Assembly: GCF_000202635.1 (NCBI RefSeq)
Contig: NC_015125.1
Coordinates: forward strand, 3,782,001 to 3,846,000
Length of the DNA: 64,000 nucleotides
Reading direction: 5' to 3'
Origin: Microbacterium testaceum StLB037
Lineage (GTDB): Bacteria; Actinomycetota; Actinomycetes; Actinomycetales; Microbacteriaceae
Notes under the pieces: model-generated
The model's database searches: none
Told to the model about the DNA's origin: nothing
What the model saw: the letters and a program-made list of their open reading frames with translations, nothing else
Made by a program: the position numbers and the translations under genes
Shown: positions 56,264-64,000 of the stretch, one piece after another
Position numbering within the stretch: position 1 is the first letter of the stretch
Layout of the letters: the number at the start of each line of letters is the position of its first letter

Positions 56264-58246
56264 GTGAGCGAGCGGCGCGTGGCGCGCGTGCAGCTCGAGT
56301 CTCCCGTGCCGCAGCTCGACCGCCTCTTCGACTACGCGGTCCCGCATCCCCTCGTGGCCGACATCGCCCCCGGCGTGCGGGTGAAGGTGCCGCTGCGCTC
56401 GGCCGGACGGATGATGGATGCCTTCGTCGTCGATGTCGTCGCCGACGACGGCACCGAGCGTCCCCTGTCGTCGGTCGAGGCCGTGGTGTCGCCGATGCCG
56501 GTCCTGCCGGAGCGGCTGTACACGCTCGCCCGCCGCGTCGCCGATCGTGCCGCGGGTTCGGTCAGCGATGTGCTGCGCCTCGCGGTGCCCAAGCGGATGG
56601 TCCGCGCCGAGAAGGCCTGGGCCGCCGCGCCGCCGCCCGCCGCCCCGGACGTCGTCCCCGCGGCCCGAGAACGAGCCGCCGAGTTGTTCAAGCCCTATCC
56701 GGGTCTCGCGGACGCCCTCGACCGCGGCGAGCGCCTCGCGGTCGATGCGCCCCCGCACCCGCACGCGGACCTTCCGCGCGGAGCGTGGGCCGATCTCCTC
56801 GCCGCCGCCGCCGTGCACACGCTCGCCCGGGGCAAGAGCGCTGTCCTCGTCGTCCCCGACTACCGCGACCAGGCCCAGCTCCTCGCCGCCCTGTCGGAGC
56901 TGGTGACTCCGGATGCCATCGTGCGCGACGACGCGGACCAGTCCGGTCCCGCCCGTTACGCGCAGTATCTCCGTACCCTCGCGCCCGTGCCGTGCATCGT
57001 CGTCGGTCGCCGCTCGGGCGTGTACGCGCCCGCGTACGACACGGGGCTCGTCGCCATCTGGGATGACGGCGACTCGCTCCTGTCCGAGCCGCTCGCTCCC
57101 GGGGTGCATGCGCGCGACGCCGCTCTCGTGCGGCAGGAGCTCGAGGGGTCGGCCCTGGTGTTCGCGGGACACACCCGCACCACCGACGTGCAGCGCCTGG
57201 TCGACGTCGGGTACGTGCGCGAGATCACGCAGGCGCGGCGCCCCAGCCCCCGCGTGGTGCTGAGCGCGACGCGCGAGGGGGAGCAGCGCCAGTCCCGCGT
57301 GCCCTCGTCGGCGTTCGCGGCGGCGCGGGAGGCGTTGCAGAGCGGTCCCGTGCTGGTGCAGGTCGCCCGCCCGGGCTACGCCCCGTCCCTCGTGTGCGCG
57401 GACTGCCGCCGTCCCGCGCGCTGTCCGCACTGCGCCGGCCCGCTGCGGGCCGCCCGACCGGGGGCCGTTCCCGTCTGCGCGTGGTGCGGTCGCAGCGCGC
57501 ACGCGTGGACCTGCGGGCACTGCCACTCGACAAAGCTGCGGATGGCCTCCTCCGGGAGTGAACGCACCGCCGACGAGCTCGGTCGCGCCTTCCCGAACAC
57601 CCGGGTCATCATCGCGGACGGCGCGCACCCGGTCGCCGAGGTCGACGGGCACCCGGCCCTCGTGATCGCCACCCGGGGCGCCGAGCCGATCGCCCGGGGC
57701 GGATACCGCGCCGTCATCCTGCTCGACGGTGACCGAATGCTGCAGAGCGAGGCCCTCCGCATCGGCGAGAGCTGCCTGCGCTGGTGGTCCAACGCCGCGG
57801 CTCTCGCGGCCCCCGGCGCACCCGTGCACCTCGTCGGCGTCGCCGGTCCCGTCGCCCGCGCTCTCGCCGCCTGGACCCAGCCCGCGTACGCCCGCGCCGA
57901 GCTGGCCGACCGCGTCCCCCTGCGGATGCCGCCCGCCGTGCGCGTCGCGAGCGTCGACGGACACGCGCGGAGTGTGGACACCCTCCTCACGTCGCTCCTT
58001 GAGACGGTGCCCGATCTCGACCCCCTCGCGATCCTCGGTCCGGTGGACACATCGGAGACCCCGGACGTGTCGACCTCCCGGGCGCTCGTGCGGTTCGACT
58101 ACGCGCACGGCAAGGCCGTGGCCGAGGCTCTCCGCGCCGGGGTCATCGCCGACGCCCTCCGCGCCCGCAAGTCACGCAAGGATCGCGGGCCGAAACAGCG
58201 CAGTACGCTCAGAGTTCGTCTCGACATCCCCGAGCCCGATCTGTGA
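56264..58246 (+). CDS. priA: PriA-like primosomal protein lacking helicase motifs
   Basis: 660 residues. The N-terminal DNA-binding domain (VPQLDRLFDYAVPHPLVADI) and zinc knuckles (CADCRRPARCPHCAG, VCAWCGRSA, TCGHCHS near 390-430) are intact. The Walker A loop GxxGxGKT and DEEH box of true PriA helicases are missing; the site reads ARGKSAVLVVPDYRDQ. Actinobacterial PriA proteins are known to lack these motifs, so it may act as a structural restart factor. GTG start 88 bases after metK. Confidence 0.88.
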   Translation: MSERRVARVQLESPVPQLDRLFDYAVPHPLVADIAPGVRVKVPLRSAGRMMDAFVVDVVADDGTERPLSSVEAVVSPMPVLPERLYTLARRVADRAAGSVSDVLRLAVPKRMVRAEKAWAAAPPPAAPDVVPAARERAAELFKPYPGLADALDRGERLAVDAPPHPHADLPRGAWADLLAAAAVHTLARGKSAVLVVPDYRDQAQLLAALSELVTPDAIVRDDADQSGPARYAQYLRTLAPVPCIVVGRRSGVYAPAYDTGLVAIWDDGDSLLSEPLAPGVHARDAALVRQELEGSALVFAGHTRTTDVQRLVDVGYVREITQARRPSPRVVLSATREGEQRQSRVPSSAFAAAREALQSGPVLVQVARPGYAPSLVCADCRRPARCPHCAGPLRAARPGAVPVCAWCGRSAHAWTCGHCHSTKLRMASSGSERTADELGRAFPNTRVIIADGAHPVAEVDGHPALVIATRGAEPIARGGYRAVILLDGDRMLQSEALRIGESCLRWWSNAAALAAPGAPVHLVGVAGPVARALAAWTQPAYARAELADRVPLRMPPAVRVASVDGHARSVDTLLTSLLETVPDLDPLAILGPVDTSETPDVSTSRALVRFDYAHGKAVAEALRAGVIADALRARKSRKDRGPKQRSTLRVRLDIPEPDL

Positions 58247-58260
58247 GCACGACCCGCGCC

Positions 58261-58276
58261 CGGCCGACATCGGCCG
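58261..58276. other. Perfect palindrome between priA and fmt
   Basis: CGGCCGA-CA-TCGGCCG. It could be a weak terminator or a protein site; there is no T-tract. Confidence 0.35.
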
Positions 58277-58322
58277 CACTGCGCGGGACGCCCCTTCCGC
58301 CCCGAACCGCCTGAGGAGAACC

Positions 58323-59240
58323 ATGCGCCTCGTCTTCGCCGGCACCCCCGCCGTCGCCGTCCCGTCGCTGCGAGCCCTGGCATCCGGTCCGCATGAGATC
58401 GCCGCCGTCCTCACCCGCGGCGACGCTCCGCTCGGCCGCAAACGCGTGCTCACCCCGTCGCCGGTCGCTCAGGCGGCGGACGAGCTCGGTCTCCCGCTCA
58501 TCAAGGCGGACCGCCTCGACGCCGAGGCCACCGCGGCCGTCGCGGCACTCGAACCCGATCTCGGTGTGATCGTCGCGTACGGCGGTCTGGTGCGCGAGCC
58601 TCTGCTCTCGACGCCTGGTCACGGCTGGATCAACCTGCACTTCTCTCTCCTGCCGCGATGGCGCGGAGCCGCCCCCGTCCAGCGCGCTCTCATCGCGGGC
58701 GACCGGGTGACCGGCGCGAGCGTGTTCCAGCTCGTCGCGGCGCTCGACGCCGGTGACGTGTTCGCCGAGGAGCGCTACGAGATCCCCGCCGGGGCGACCA
58801 GCGCCGAGGTGCTCGACGCCCTCGCCGACATCGGCGCTCCGCTTCTCGCCCGCGTCGTCGACGGCATCGCCGACGGAACCGCGGTGAGCACCCCGCAGCA
58901 GGGCGAGCCGACGCTCGCCCCCAAACTCTCGCTCGAGGACGGCCTCCTCGATTTCACTCGGGGTGCCGACACCCTCCTGCATCGGATCGCCGGGGTCACG
59001 CCCGAACCCGGCGCGCACACCACCCTCGACGGTGCGCGGTTCAAGGTGCTGCGCGCCGCCCCCGCCGACGCACCGCCCCTTCCGCCCGGTCGGGTCGCGG
59101 CATCCGGCAAGGACGTGATCGTCGGCACCGGCACCGCACCGCTGCGCCTCGAGACGGTCCAGCCCGCGGGCAAGGGCGCGATGGCCGCCGGCGACTGGTT
59201 CCGCGGACTGCGCACGAGCGAACCGGTGCTGGGCGCATGA
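58323..59240 (+). CDS. fmt: Methionyl-tRNA formyltransferase
   Basis: Formylates initiator Met-tRNA with 10-formyl-THF. The 305 residues start MRLVFAGTPAVAVPSLRAL. The catalytic Asn/His region is WINLHFSLLPRWRGAAPVQR near 105, and QLVAALDAGDVFAEE follows. The ATG has GAGGAG 6 bases upstream. It overlaps rsmB by 4 bases. Confidence 0.96.
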   Translation: MRLVFAGTPAVAVPSLRALASGPHEIAAVLTRGDAPLGRKRVLTPSPVAQAADELGLPLIKADRLDAEATAAVAALEPDLGVIVAYGGLVREPLLSTPGHGWINLHFSLLPRWRGAAPVQRALIAGDRVTGASVFQLVAALDAGDVFAEERYEIPAGATSAEVLDALADIGAPLLARVVDGIADGTAVSTPQQGEPTLAPKLSLEDGLLDFTRGADTLLHRIAGVTPEPGAHTTLDGARFKVLRAAPADAPPLPPGRVAASGKDVIVGTGTAPLRLETVQPAGKGAMAAGDWFRGLRTSEPVLGA

Positions 59241-60610
59241 GCGTGCAGGGAGCGCGCGCGGTCGCGTACGAGGTTCTGCGGGCGGTCTCGGGCGACGAGG
59301 CGTACGCCAATCTGCTGCTGCCGCACGCGATCGTGCGAGCGAACCTGGATGCCAAAGACGCCGGTCTCGCGACCGAGCTGACGTACGGCACCCTGCGCCG
59401 TCGCGGCACCTACGACGCGATCATCGCCGCGGCCGCGGATCGTACGGTCGACCGCATCGATCCCGCCGTGCTCGACGCGCTGCGCCTGGGCGTGCACCAG
59501 CTGCTGTCGACGCGCGTCGCCTCGCACGCTGCGGTGAACGAATCCGTCGAGCTGGCGCGCCGCCACGGGGGCGGAAGGGGGGCCGCGGGCTTCGCGAACG
59601 CCGTCCTGCGTCGTGTCTCGCGCGACACCCCGGGCGAGTGGATGGACCGGATAGCGGCGACCGCGCGCAGCGACGACGAGCGGATCGGCGTGACGACCTC
59701 GCACCCGGTCTGGATCGTCCGCGCGCTCCGCCGTGCCCTGACCGCGGAGGGTCGGGCCGACGAGCTCGGTGCGCTCCTCGACGCCGACAACGTCGCCCCG
59801 CGCGTGGCGATGGTCGCCCTTCCGGGTCTCGCCGAGGCTCCCGCCGACGCCACGGCCGCGCGCTTCGCGCCCACGGCCTTCACCACCCGCGGGGGAGGCG
59901 ACCCCGAGGGCCTCATCCGCGCGAGCGAAGGCCGGATCCGCGTGCAGGACGAGGGGTCGCAGCTGGCCGCTCTCGCCCTCAGTCGCGCGCTGCCGATCCG
60001 GGAGGGCGAGCGCTGGCTCGACCTGTGCGCCGGCCCCGGCGGCAAGACAGCTCTGCTCGCCGCCGAAGCCCTCGCGCACGGCGCTCACCTCGACGCGAAC
60101 GAGATCGCTCCGGCGCGCGCGGGGCTGGTGCGCCAGGCCGTGGCATCCGTTCCGCTCGATGTCGACGTGAGCGAGGAGGACGGGCGCGACCGCGCGGCCC
60201 GAGCACCGGGGGAGTACGACCGCATCCTCGTCGACGCGCCCTGCACCGGGATCGGTGCTCTCCGGCGTCGGCCGGAGGCACGCTGGCGCAAGACGCCGTC
60301 CGACGTGCCCGATCTCACCGCCCTGCAGCAGGAGCTTGTCCTCGCGGCCTTCGAGGCGCTGAAGCCGGGAGGCGTCGTGGCCTACGTCACCTGTTCGCCG
60401 CACCTCGCCGAGACCTCCGGGGTGCTCGCCGAGGTCAAGCGCGCCCTCGGCGACTCCGTCGAGGAGCTTGATGCGCGCGCGGTCGTCCGGTCCGTGGCGC
60501 TCGCCGAGATCGACCTCCCCGACCAGGCGGACGGCTCGCTCCGCGCGCAGCTGTGGCCCCACCGCCACGGGACCGACGCGATGTCGATCGCTCTGCTGCG
60601 CAAGCGGTGA
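59237..60610 (+). CDS. rsmB: 16S rRNA (cytosine-5)-methyltransferase RsmB
   Basis: 457 residues. The N-terminal NusB-like domain (ARAVAYEVLRAVSGDEAYAN, RLGVHQLLSTRVASHAAVNE) is followed by a Rossmann methyltransferase: RVQDEGSQLAALAL, SAM loop WLDLCAGPGGKTALLAAEA near 260, LVDAPCTGIGALRRRPEARW with the active-site PC, and VAYVTCSPHLAET with the second Cys. It is coupled to fmt by an ATGA overlap. Confidence 0.94.
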   Translation: MSVQGARAVAYEVLRAVSGDEAYANLLLPHAIVRANLDAKDAGLATELTYGTLRRRGTYDAIIAAAADRTVDRIDPAVLDALRLGVHQLLSTRVASHAAVNESVELARRHGGGRGAAGFANAVLRRVSRDTPGEWMDRIAATARSDDERIGVTTSHPVWIVRALRRALTAEGRADELGALLDADNVAPRVAMVALPGLAEAPADATAARFAPTAFTTRGGGDPEGLIRASEGRIRVQDEGSQLAALALSRALPIREGERWLDLCAGPGGKTALLAAEALAHGAHLDANEIAPARAGLVRQAVASVPLDVDVSEEDGRDRAARAPGEYDRILVDAPCTGIGALRRRPEARWRKTPSDVPDLTALQQELVLAAFEALKPGGVVAYVTCSPHLAETSGVLAEVKRALGDSVEELDARAVVRSVALAEIDLPDQADGSLRAQLWPHRHGTDAMSIALLRKR

Positions 60611-60666
60611 CCCGGGGTCTCGCGGCCGATCGGCTCTGCCCGGGTGAGCGGGCCGCGACCCCTGGA

Positions 60667-60672
60667 CATAAT
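60667..60672 (+). promoter_or_regulatory. Leaderless -10 box for rpe
   Basis: CATAAT with 6 bases to the GTG at 60679. Confidence 0.5.
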
Positions 60673-60678
60673 GGTCGG

Positions 60679-61350
60679 GTGCCTACCGACGCCCCGCGCA
60701 TCAACCCGAGCATCCTCGCCGCCGACTTCGTGAACATGGAGGCCGAGCTCGCGCGCATCGCGGGCGCCGACTTCGTGCACGTCGACGTGATGGACAACCA
60801 CTTCGTGCCGAACCTCACCTTCGGCCCGCAGATGGTGGGGCGCATCCAGGAGACGAGCCCCGTTCCGCTGGACGTGCACCTCATGATCGACGACCCCGAC
60901 CGCTGGGCACCCGCCTACGCCGAGCTCGGCGCCGCCTCGGTGACCTTCCACCTCGAGGCCGCGGCATCCCCGATCGCCCTCGCCCGTCAGCTGCGCTCCC
61001 TGGGCGCCCGGGCGGGAGTCGCCGTCAAGCCCGGCACCCCCGTCGAGAACCTCTTCGAGGCGCTCAACGAATTCGACCAGATCCTCGTGATGACGGTCGA
61101 GCCCGGATTCGGCGGGCAGTCGTTCATGCCCGAGACCATGCCGAAGCTCCGCGCCCTCGCCGATGAGGCGAAGCGCCGCGGCTCGAACGTCTGGCTGCAG
61201 GTCGACGGGGGCATCGGCGAGTCCACGATCGCCCAGGCCGCCGAAGCGGGCGCCGACACCTTCGTCGCCGGCTCCGCGGTGTTCGGCGCCGACGACCCCG
61301 ACCGCGCGATCGAGTCCCTCCGCGCCGCCGCGGCCCGCCACCGCCACTGA
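60679..61350 (+). CDS. rpe: Ribulose-phosphate 3-epimerase
   Basis: Pentose phosphate pathway TIM barrel. The 223 residues contain [39 protein letters not shown] (metal His and Asp), [33 protein letters not shown] and [20 protein letters not shown]. The GTG start is set by the CATAAT box 6 bases upstream and by the family N-terminus. Confidence 0.96.
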   Translation: MPTDAPRINPSILAADFVNMEAELARIAGADFVHVDVMDNHFVPNLTFGPQMVGRIQETSPVPLDVHLMIDDPDRWAPAYAELGAASVTFHLEAAASPIALARQLRSLGARAGVAVKPGTPVENLFEALNEFDQILVMTVEPGFGGQSFMPETMPKLRALADEAKRRGSNVWLQVDGGIGESTIAQAAEAGADTFVAGSAVFGADDPDRAIESLRAAAARHRH

Positions 61351-61367
61351 CGCCGCCTCCGCGCCCC

Positions 61368-61434
61368 CGATAAACGCCGTTCCTGCCGAGAAACGCCGCG
61401 TCCCCGCGTGTCTCGCACGGAACGGCGTTTATCG
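61368..61434. repeat. Long inverted repeat after rpe (REP-like and/or terminator)
   Basis: CGATAAACGCCGTTCC (61368-61383) is a perfect 16-base inverted match to 61419-61434. CGAG/CTCG pairs stack inside after a 3-base internal loop. A third copy of AAACGCCG lies in the loop (61391-61398). It could terminate rpe, but its internal repetition suggests a mobile intergenic repeat. Confidence 0.7.
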
Positions 61435-61483
61435 AGGTCGGAGTCGGCGCCGGCCCGCGACATCCCCACCCCCGCCGACCCGA

Positions 61484-61489
61484 TACCCT
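61484..61489 (+). promoter_or_regulatory. Leaderless -10 box for hisE
   Basis: TACCCT with 6 bases to the GTG at 61496. Confidence 0.45.
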
Positions 61490-61495
61490 GGAAGC

Positions 61496-61759
61496 GTGAA
61501 GACCTTCGACGACCTGTTCGCGGAACTCAGCGCCAAGGCCGTCGAGCGACCCGAGGGGTCGGGTACCGTCGCGCAGCTCGACGCCGGCGTGCACGCCATC
61601 GGCAAGAAGATCGTCGAAGAGGCCGCCGAGGTGTGGATGGCCGCCGAGTACGAGTCCGACGCCGCGGCCGCCGAAGAGATCTCGCAGCTGCTCTACCACC
61701 TGCAGACGCTCATGCTCGCGAAGGGCCTGACGCTCGAGGACGTCTACCGACATCTCTGA
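61496..61759 (+). CDS. hisE: Phosphoribosyl-ATP pyrophosphatase
   Basis: Second step of histidine synthesis. An 87-residue helical MazG-like enzyme: [39 protein letters not shown] with the metal-binding Glu residues, and [20 protein letters not shown]. Free-standing, not fused to HisI, as usual in actinobacteria. The GTG start is placed by the TACCCT box. Confidence 0.94.
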   Translation: MKTFDDLFAELSAKAVERPEGSGTVAQLDAGVHAIGKKIVEEAAEVWMAAEYESDAAAAEEISQLLYHLQTLMLAKGLTLEDVYRHL

Positions 61760-61773
61760 GCCCGCGCCCGACC

Positions 61774-61801
61774 GCTCGACGCCGCACTCCGCGGCGTGAG
61801 C
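61774..61801. terminator. Hairpin between hisE and hisG
   Basis: GCTC-g-ACGCCGC, loop ACTCC, GCGGCGT-GAGC: 11 pairs with one bulged G. It could cut transcription between hisE and hisG or shape the hisG leader. No T-tract and no His-rich leader peptide are seen, so it is not a classic his attenuator. Confidence 0.5.
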
Positions 61802-61837
61802 CGCCCACAGCTCACATCAACACGAAAGCCCCCCGTC

Positions 61838-62680
61838 ATGCTGCGAATCGCCGTGCCGAACAAGGGGTCGCTCGCCGAGACCGCCGCCGAGATGCTCTCG
61901 GAGGCCGGGTACACCGGACGACGCGACTCGAAAGACCTGTACACCGTCGACCCCGCCAACGAGGTCGAGTTCTTCTACCTCCGCCCGCGCGACATCGCGA
62001 CCTACGTCGGTTCCGGCGCGCTCGATGTCGGCATCACCGGCCGCGACCTGCTGCTCGACGCCCGCATGCCGGGCGCGCGCGAGGTCGAGTCTCTCGGTTT
62101 CGCCGGCTCGACCTTCCGCTTCGCCGGGCGCCCCGGCCGCTTCACCGACGTGCAGGACCTCGAGGGCCTCCGCGTCGCCACCGCCTACCCCGGCCTGGTC
62201 GACGCCTTCCTCGACGAACGCGGCATCGCGGTCGACATCGTCCCGCTCGACGGCGCGGTCGAGTCCGCCGTGCAGCTGGGAGTGGCGGATGCCGTCGCCG
62301 ACGTCGTCTCGACCGGCACGACGCTGCGCCAAGCGGGGCTCGAGATCTTCGGGCCCGTCCTCCTCGAGAGCGACGCCGTGCTCATCTCCGGCCCGAACGA
62401 GGTCGAGGGCACCGAAACGCTGCTGCGCCGCCTGCGCGGCGTGCTCGCCGCCCGCAAGTACGTGCTCGTGGACTACGACCTCCCCGTCGCGCTCGTCGAC
62501 CAGGCGATCGCGGTCGCCCCGGGCCTGGAATCCCCGACGATCTCGCCGCTGCGCGACCCCGAATGGGTGGCGGTCCGCGTGATGAGCCCGCGCCGCGACG
62601 TCAACCGCGTCATGGACGAGCTGTACGCGATCGGCGCGCGCGCGATCCTCGTCACCGAGATCCTCGCCGCGAGGCTCTGA
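61838..62680 (+). CDS. hisG: ATP phosphoribosyltransferase, long form
   Basis: First, feedback-controlled step of histidine synthesis. 280 residues, so the long form with a C-terminal regulatory domain (from about 205, [20 protein letters not shown]) that binds histidine; no HisZ is needed. [19 protein letters not shown] starts it, [13 protein letters not shown] and [20 protein letters not shown] form the PRPP site. The ATG at 61838 gives the family start. The stop shares one base with hisF. Confidence 0.95.
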   Translation: MLRIAVPNKGSLAETAAEMLSEAGYTGRRDSKDLYTVDPANEVEFFYLRPRDIATYVGSGALDVGITGRDLLLDARMPGAREVESLGFAGSTFRFAGRPGRFTDVQDLEGLRVATAYPGLVDAFLDERGIAVDIVPLDGAVESAVQLGVADAVADVVSTGTTLRQAGLEIFGPVLLESDAVLISGPNEVEGTETLLRRLRGVLAARKYVLVDYDLPVALVDQAIAVAPGLESPTISPLRDPEWVAVRVMSPRRDVNRVMDELYAIGARAILVTEILAARL

Positions 62681-63444
62681 TGACCCTCGCGCGTCGCGTC
62701 ATCCCGTGCCTCGACGTCGCGGGCGGCCGCGTCGTGAAGGGCGTCAACTTCCTCGACCTGCGCGACATGGGCGATCCGGTGGAGCTCGCGAAGCTGTACT
62801 TCGATCAGGGCGCCGACGAGGTCACGTTCCTCGATGTCACCGCCACGGTCGACGAGCGCGCCACGACGTACGACGTCGTCCGCCGCACGGCCGAGCAGGT
62901 CTTCATCCCGCTCACCGTCGGCGGGGGAGTGCGCTCGAGCGACGACGTCGCGCGCCTGCTCGCGGTCGGCGCCGACAAGATCGGCGTCAACTCGGCCGCG
63001 ATCGCCCGCCCTGCGCTGATCGACGAGATCGCCGACCGCTTCGGCGCTCAGGTCATCGTCCTCTCTCTCGACGTCAAGCGCGCGGCATCCACTCCCTCCG
63101 GCTTCGTCGTGACCACGCACGGCGGACGCACCGAGACCACTCTCGACGCCCTCGAGTGGGCCCGTGAGGCGGTCGAACGCGGAGCCGGCGAACTGCTGGT
63201 CAACTCGATCGACGCCGACGGGACCAAGCAGGGGTTCGACCTCGAGCTCGTGCGTCTCATGCGCCAGGTCGCCGCGGTCCCGGTCATCGCCTCCGGGGGC
63301 GCGGGAGCCCTCGAGCACTTCGCCCCCGCGATCCAGGCCGGCGCCGACGCCGTGCTCGCGGCATCCGTGTTCCACTCGGGTCAGCTGACCGTGGGACAGG
63401 TGAAGGGCGCCCTGGCCGCCGACGGAATCGAGGTGCGCCGATGA
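62680..63444 (+). CDS. hisF: Imidazole glycerol phosphate synthase cyclase subunit HisF
   Basis: TIM barrel that uses ammonia from HisH to make IGP and AICAR. The 254 residues contain [19 protein letters not shown] with the catalytic Asp, [49 protein letters not shown] with the second catalytic Asp, and [14 protein letters not shown]. hisH and hisA are not in the window. TGATG junction with hisG; ATGA with hisI. Confidence 0.97.
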   Translation: MTLARRVIPCLDVAGGRVVKGVNFLDLRDMGDPVELAKLYFDQGADEVTFLDVTATVDERATTYDVVRRTAEQVFIPLTVGGGVRSSDDVARLLAVGADKIGVNSAAIARPALIDEIADRFGAQVIVLSLDVKRAASTPSGFVVTTHGGRTETTLDALEWAREAVERGAGELLVNSIDADGTKQGFDLELVRLMRQVAAVPVIASGGAGALEHFAPAIQAGADAVLAASVFHSGQLTVGQVKGALAADGIEVRR

Positions 63445-63779
63445 GCGTCGACCGCGTCACCTACAACTCCGACGGCCTGGTCCCCGCGGTCATCCAGCAG
63501 TTCGACACGCGCGAGGTGCTGATGATGGGGTGGATGGATGCCGAGGCCCTGCGCCGCACGCTCACCACCGGCCGCGTGACCTTCTGGTCCCGCTCGCGCC
63601 AGGAGTACTGGCGCAAGGGCGACACCTCGGGCCACATCCAGCTCGTCAAGGGCGCGCGCTTGGACTGCGACGGCGACACCCTCCTCATCGAGGTCGATCA
63701 GATCGGCGCCGCGTGCCACACGGGCGACCACACCTGCTTCGACGCCGTCGACCTGCACCCGGTCGTGGGGGAGAGCTGA
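63441..63779 (+). CDS. hisI: Phosphoribosyl-AMP cyclohydrolase
   Basis: Zinc enzyme of the third histidine step. The 112 residues contain [56 protein letters not shown] and [10 protein letters not shown] with the metal-binding Asp and Cys residues. Coupled to hisF by a 4-base overlap and to the next gene by one base. Confidence 0.96.
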   Translation: MSVDRVTYNSDGLVPAVIQQFDTREVLMMGWMDAEALRRTLTTGRVTFWSRSRQEYWRKGDTSGHIQLVKGARLDCDGDTLLIEVDQIGAACHTGDHTCFDAVDLHPVVGES

Positions 63780-64000
63780 TGCGGCGCCCCCGCTCGCTCG
63801 CCGTCGTCGCGATGCTCCTCGCCGGAGCCATCGGCGTGATCGGCTCGACGCAGACGTGGATCGACGTCACCCTCAACGACGGCGCGCAGCAGACCCTCGC
63901 CGTTCCGGGCTCCGACGCGCTCCCGGTGCTCACGCCGCTGAGCCTCGCCGCGCTGGCTCTCGGCGCGGCGCTCTCGATCGCCGGACCGATCGTCCGGTAC
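63779..64000 (+). CDS. Trp-region conserved membrane protein, partial
   Basis: 74 residues before the window edge. Two hydrophobic helices (LAVVAMLLAGAIGVIG, about 7-22; LSLAALALGAALSIAG, about 53-68) flank TQTWIDVTLNDG. This matches the start of the Trp_oprn_chp membrane family, found in actinobacteria between trpE and trpC. Here it follows hisI directly (TGATG) with no trpE between. The role is unknown. Confidence 0.75.
   Translation, partial: MRRPRSLAVVAMLLAGAIGVIGSTQTWIDVTLNDGAQQTLAVPGSDALPVLTPLSLAALALGAALSIAGPIVRY

Overview
This window is a stretch of core chromosome from a high-GC actinobacterium. It most resembles Microbacteriaceae, and probably Microbacterium. That placement is my inference from about 70% GC, frequent GTG/TTG starts, actinobacterial gene order (thrS-HIT, pdxST-yebC-ruvCAB-yajC-secDF-rel, alaS-ruvX-mltG-aro, efp-nusB, pyr, rpoZ-metK-priA-fmt-rsmB-rpe, his) and an actinobacterial IHF domain. 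No database was consulted.

Layout. A partial permease (1-406, minus) is followed by thrS, a HIT hydrolase and a lipoprotein. A complete vitamin B6 locus comes next: pdxY and a MocR regulator (minus) face pdxS-pdxT (plus). Then come yebC, ruvC-ruvA-ruvB, yajC-secD-secF and a bifunctional Rel (6-16.2 kb). A short minus-strand block holds an AbiEi-like protein, a DUF349 protein and a small membrane protein. After it are rarA, rpsD, alaS, ruvX, mltG and the shikimate operon aroE-aroC-aroK-aroB (19-30.4 kb). Between aroB and aroQ lies a catabolic quinate/shikimate cassette: an MHS transporter, a second dehydrogenase, a TetR regulator and a dehydroshikimate dehydratase fused to an HPPD-like domain (30.5-35.6 kb). 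Then come aroQ, efp and nusB. An accessory stretch follows (SNF2 helicase, Imm-5-like protein, MBL-Rieske protein, VOC protein, frameshifted DUF222-HNH gene; 37-44.6 kb). The pyrimidine operon is pyrR-pyrB-pyrC-(PH-like)-carA-carB-pyrF-gmk. The window ends with rpoZ, metK, priA, fmt, rsmB, rpe, hisE-hisG-hisF-hisI and a partial trp-region membrane protein.

How the parts work together. Many neighbours overlap by 1-14 bases (ATGA or TGATG junctions), which implies translational coupling inside the aro, pyr, his and ruv groups. At least fourteen genes have a TANNNT-like -10 box 6-8 bases before the start codon, as expected for leaderless mRNA. The pyr operon has a PyrR-binding-loop-like leader overlapping its Shine-Dalgarno. 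The B6 locus and the quinate cassette each have a local regulator gene and a palindromic candidate operator.

Novelty. I found no phage, IS element, CRISPR array, tRNA or rRNA. The most interesting signals are: the catabolic cassette inside the aro gene run with its own TetR operators; a strand-polar heptamer GGGGGAG; an over-represented heptamer GGATGCC; REP-like elements inside thrS and carA whose hairpin arms differ but still pair; and a fused mIHF-guanylate kinase. I cannot claim a wholly new biological system here.
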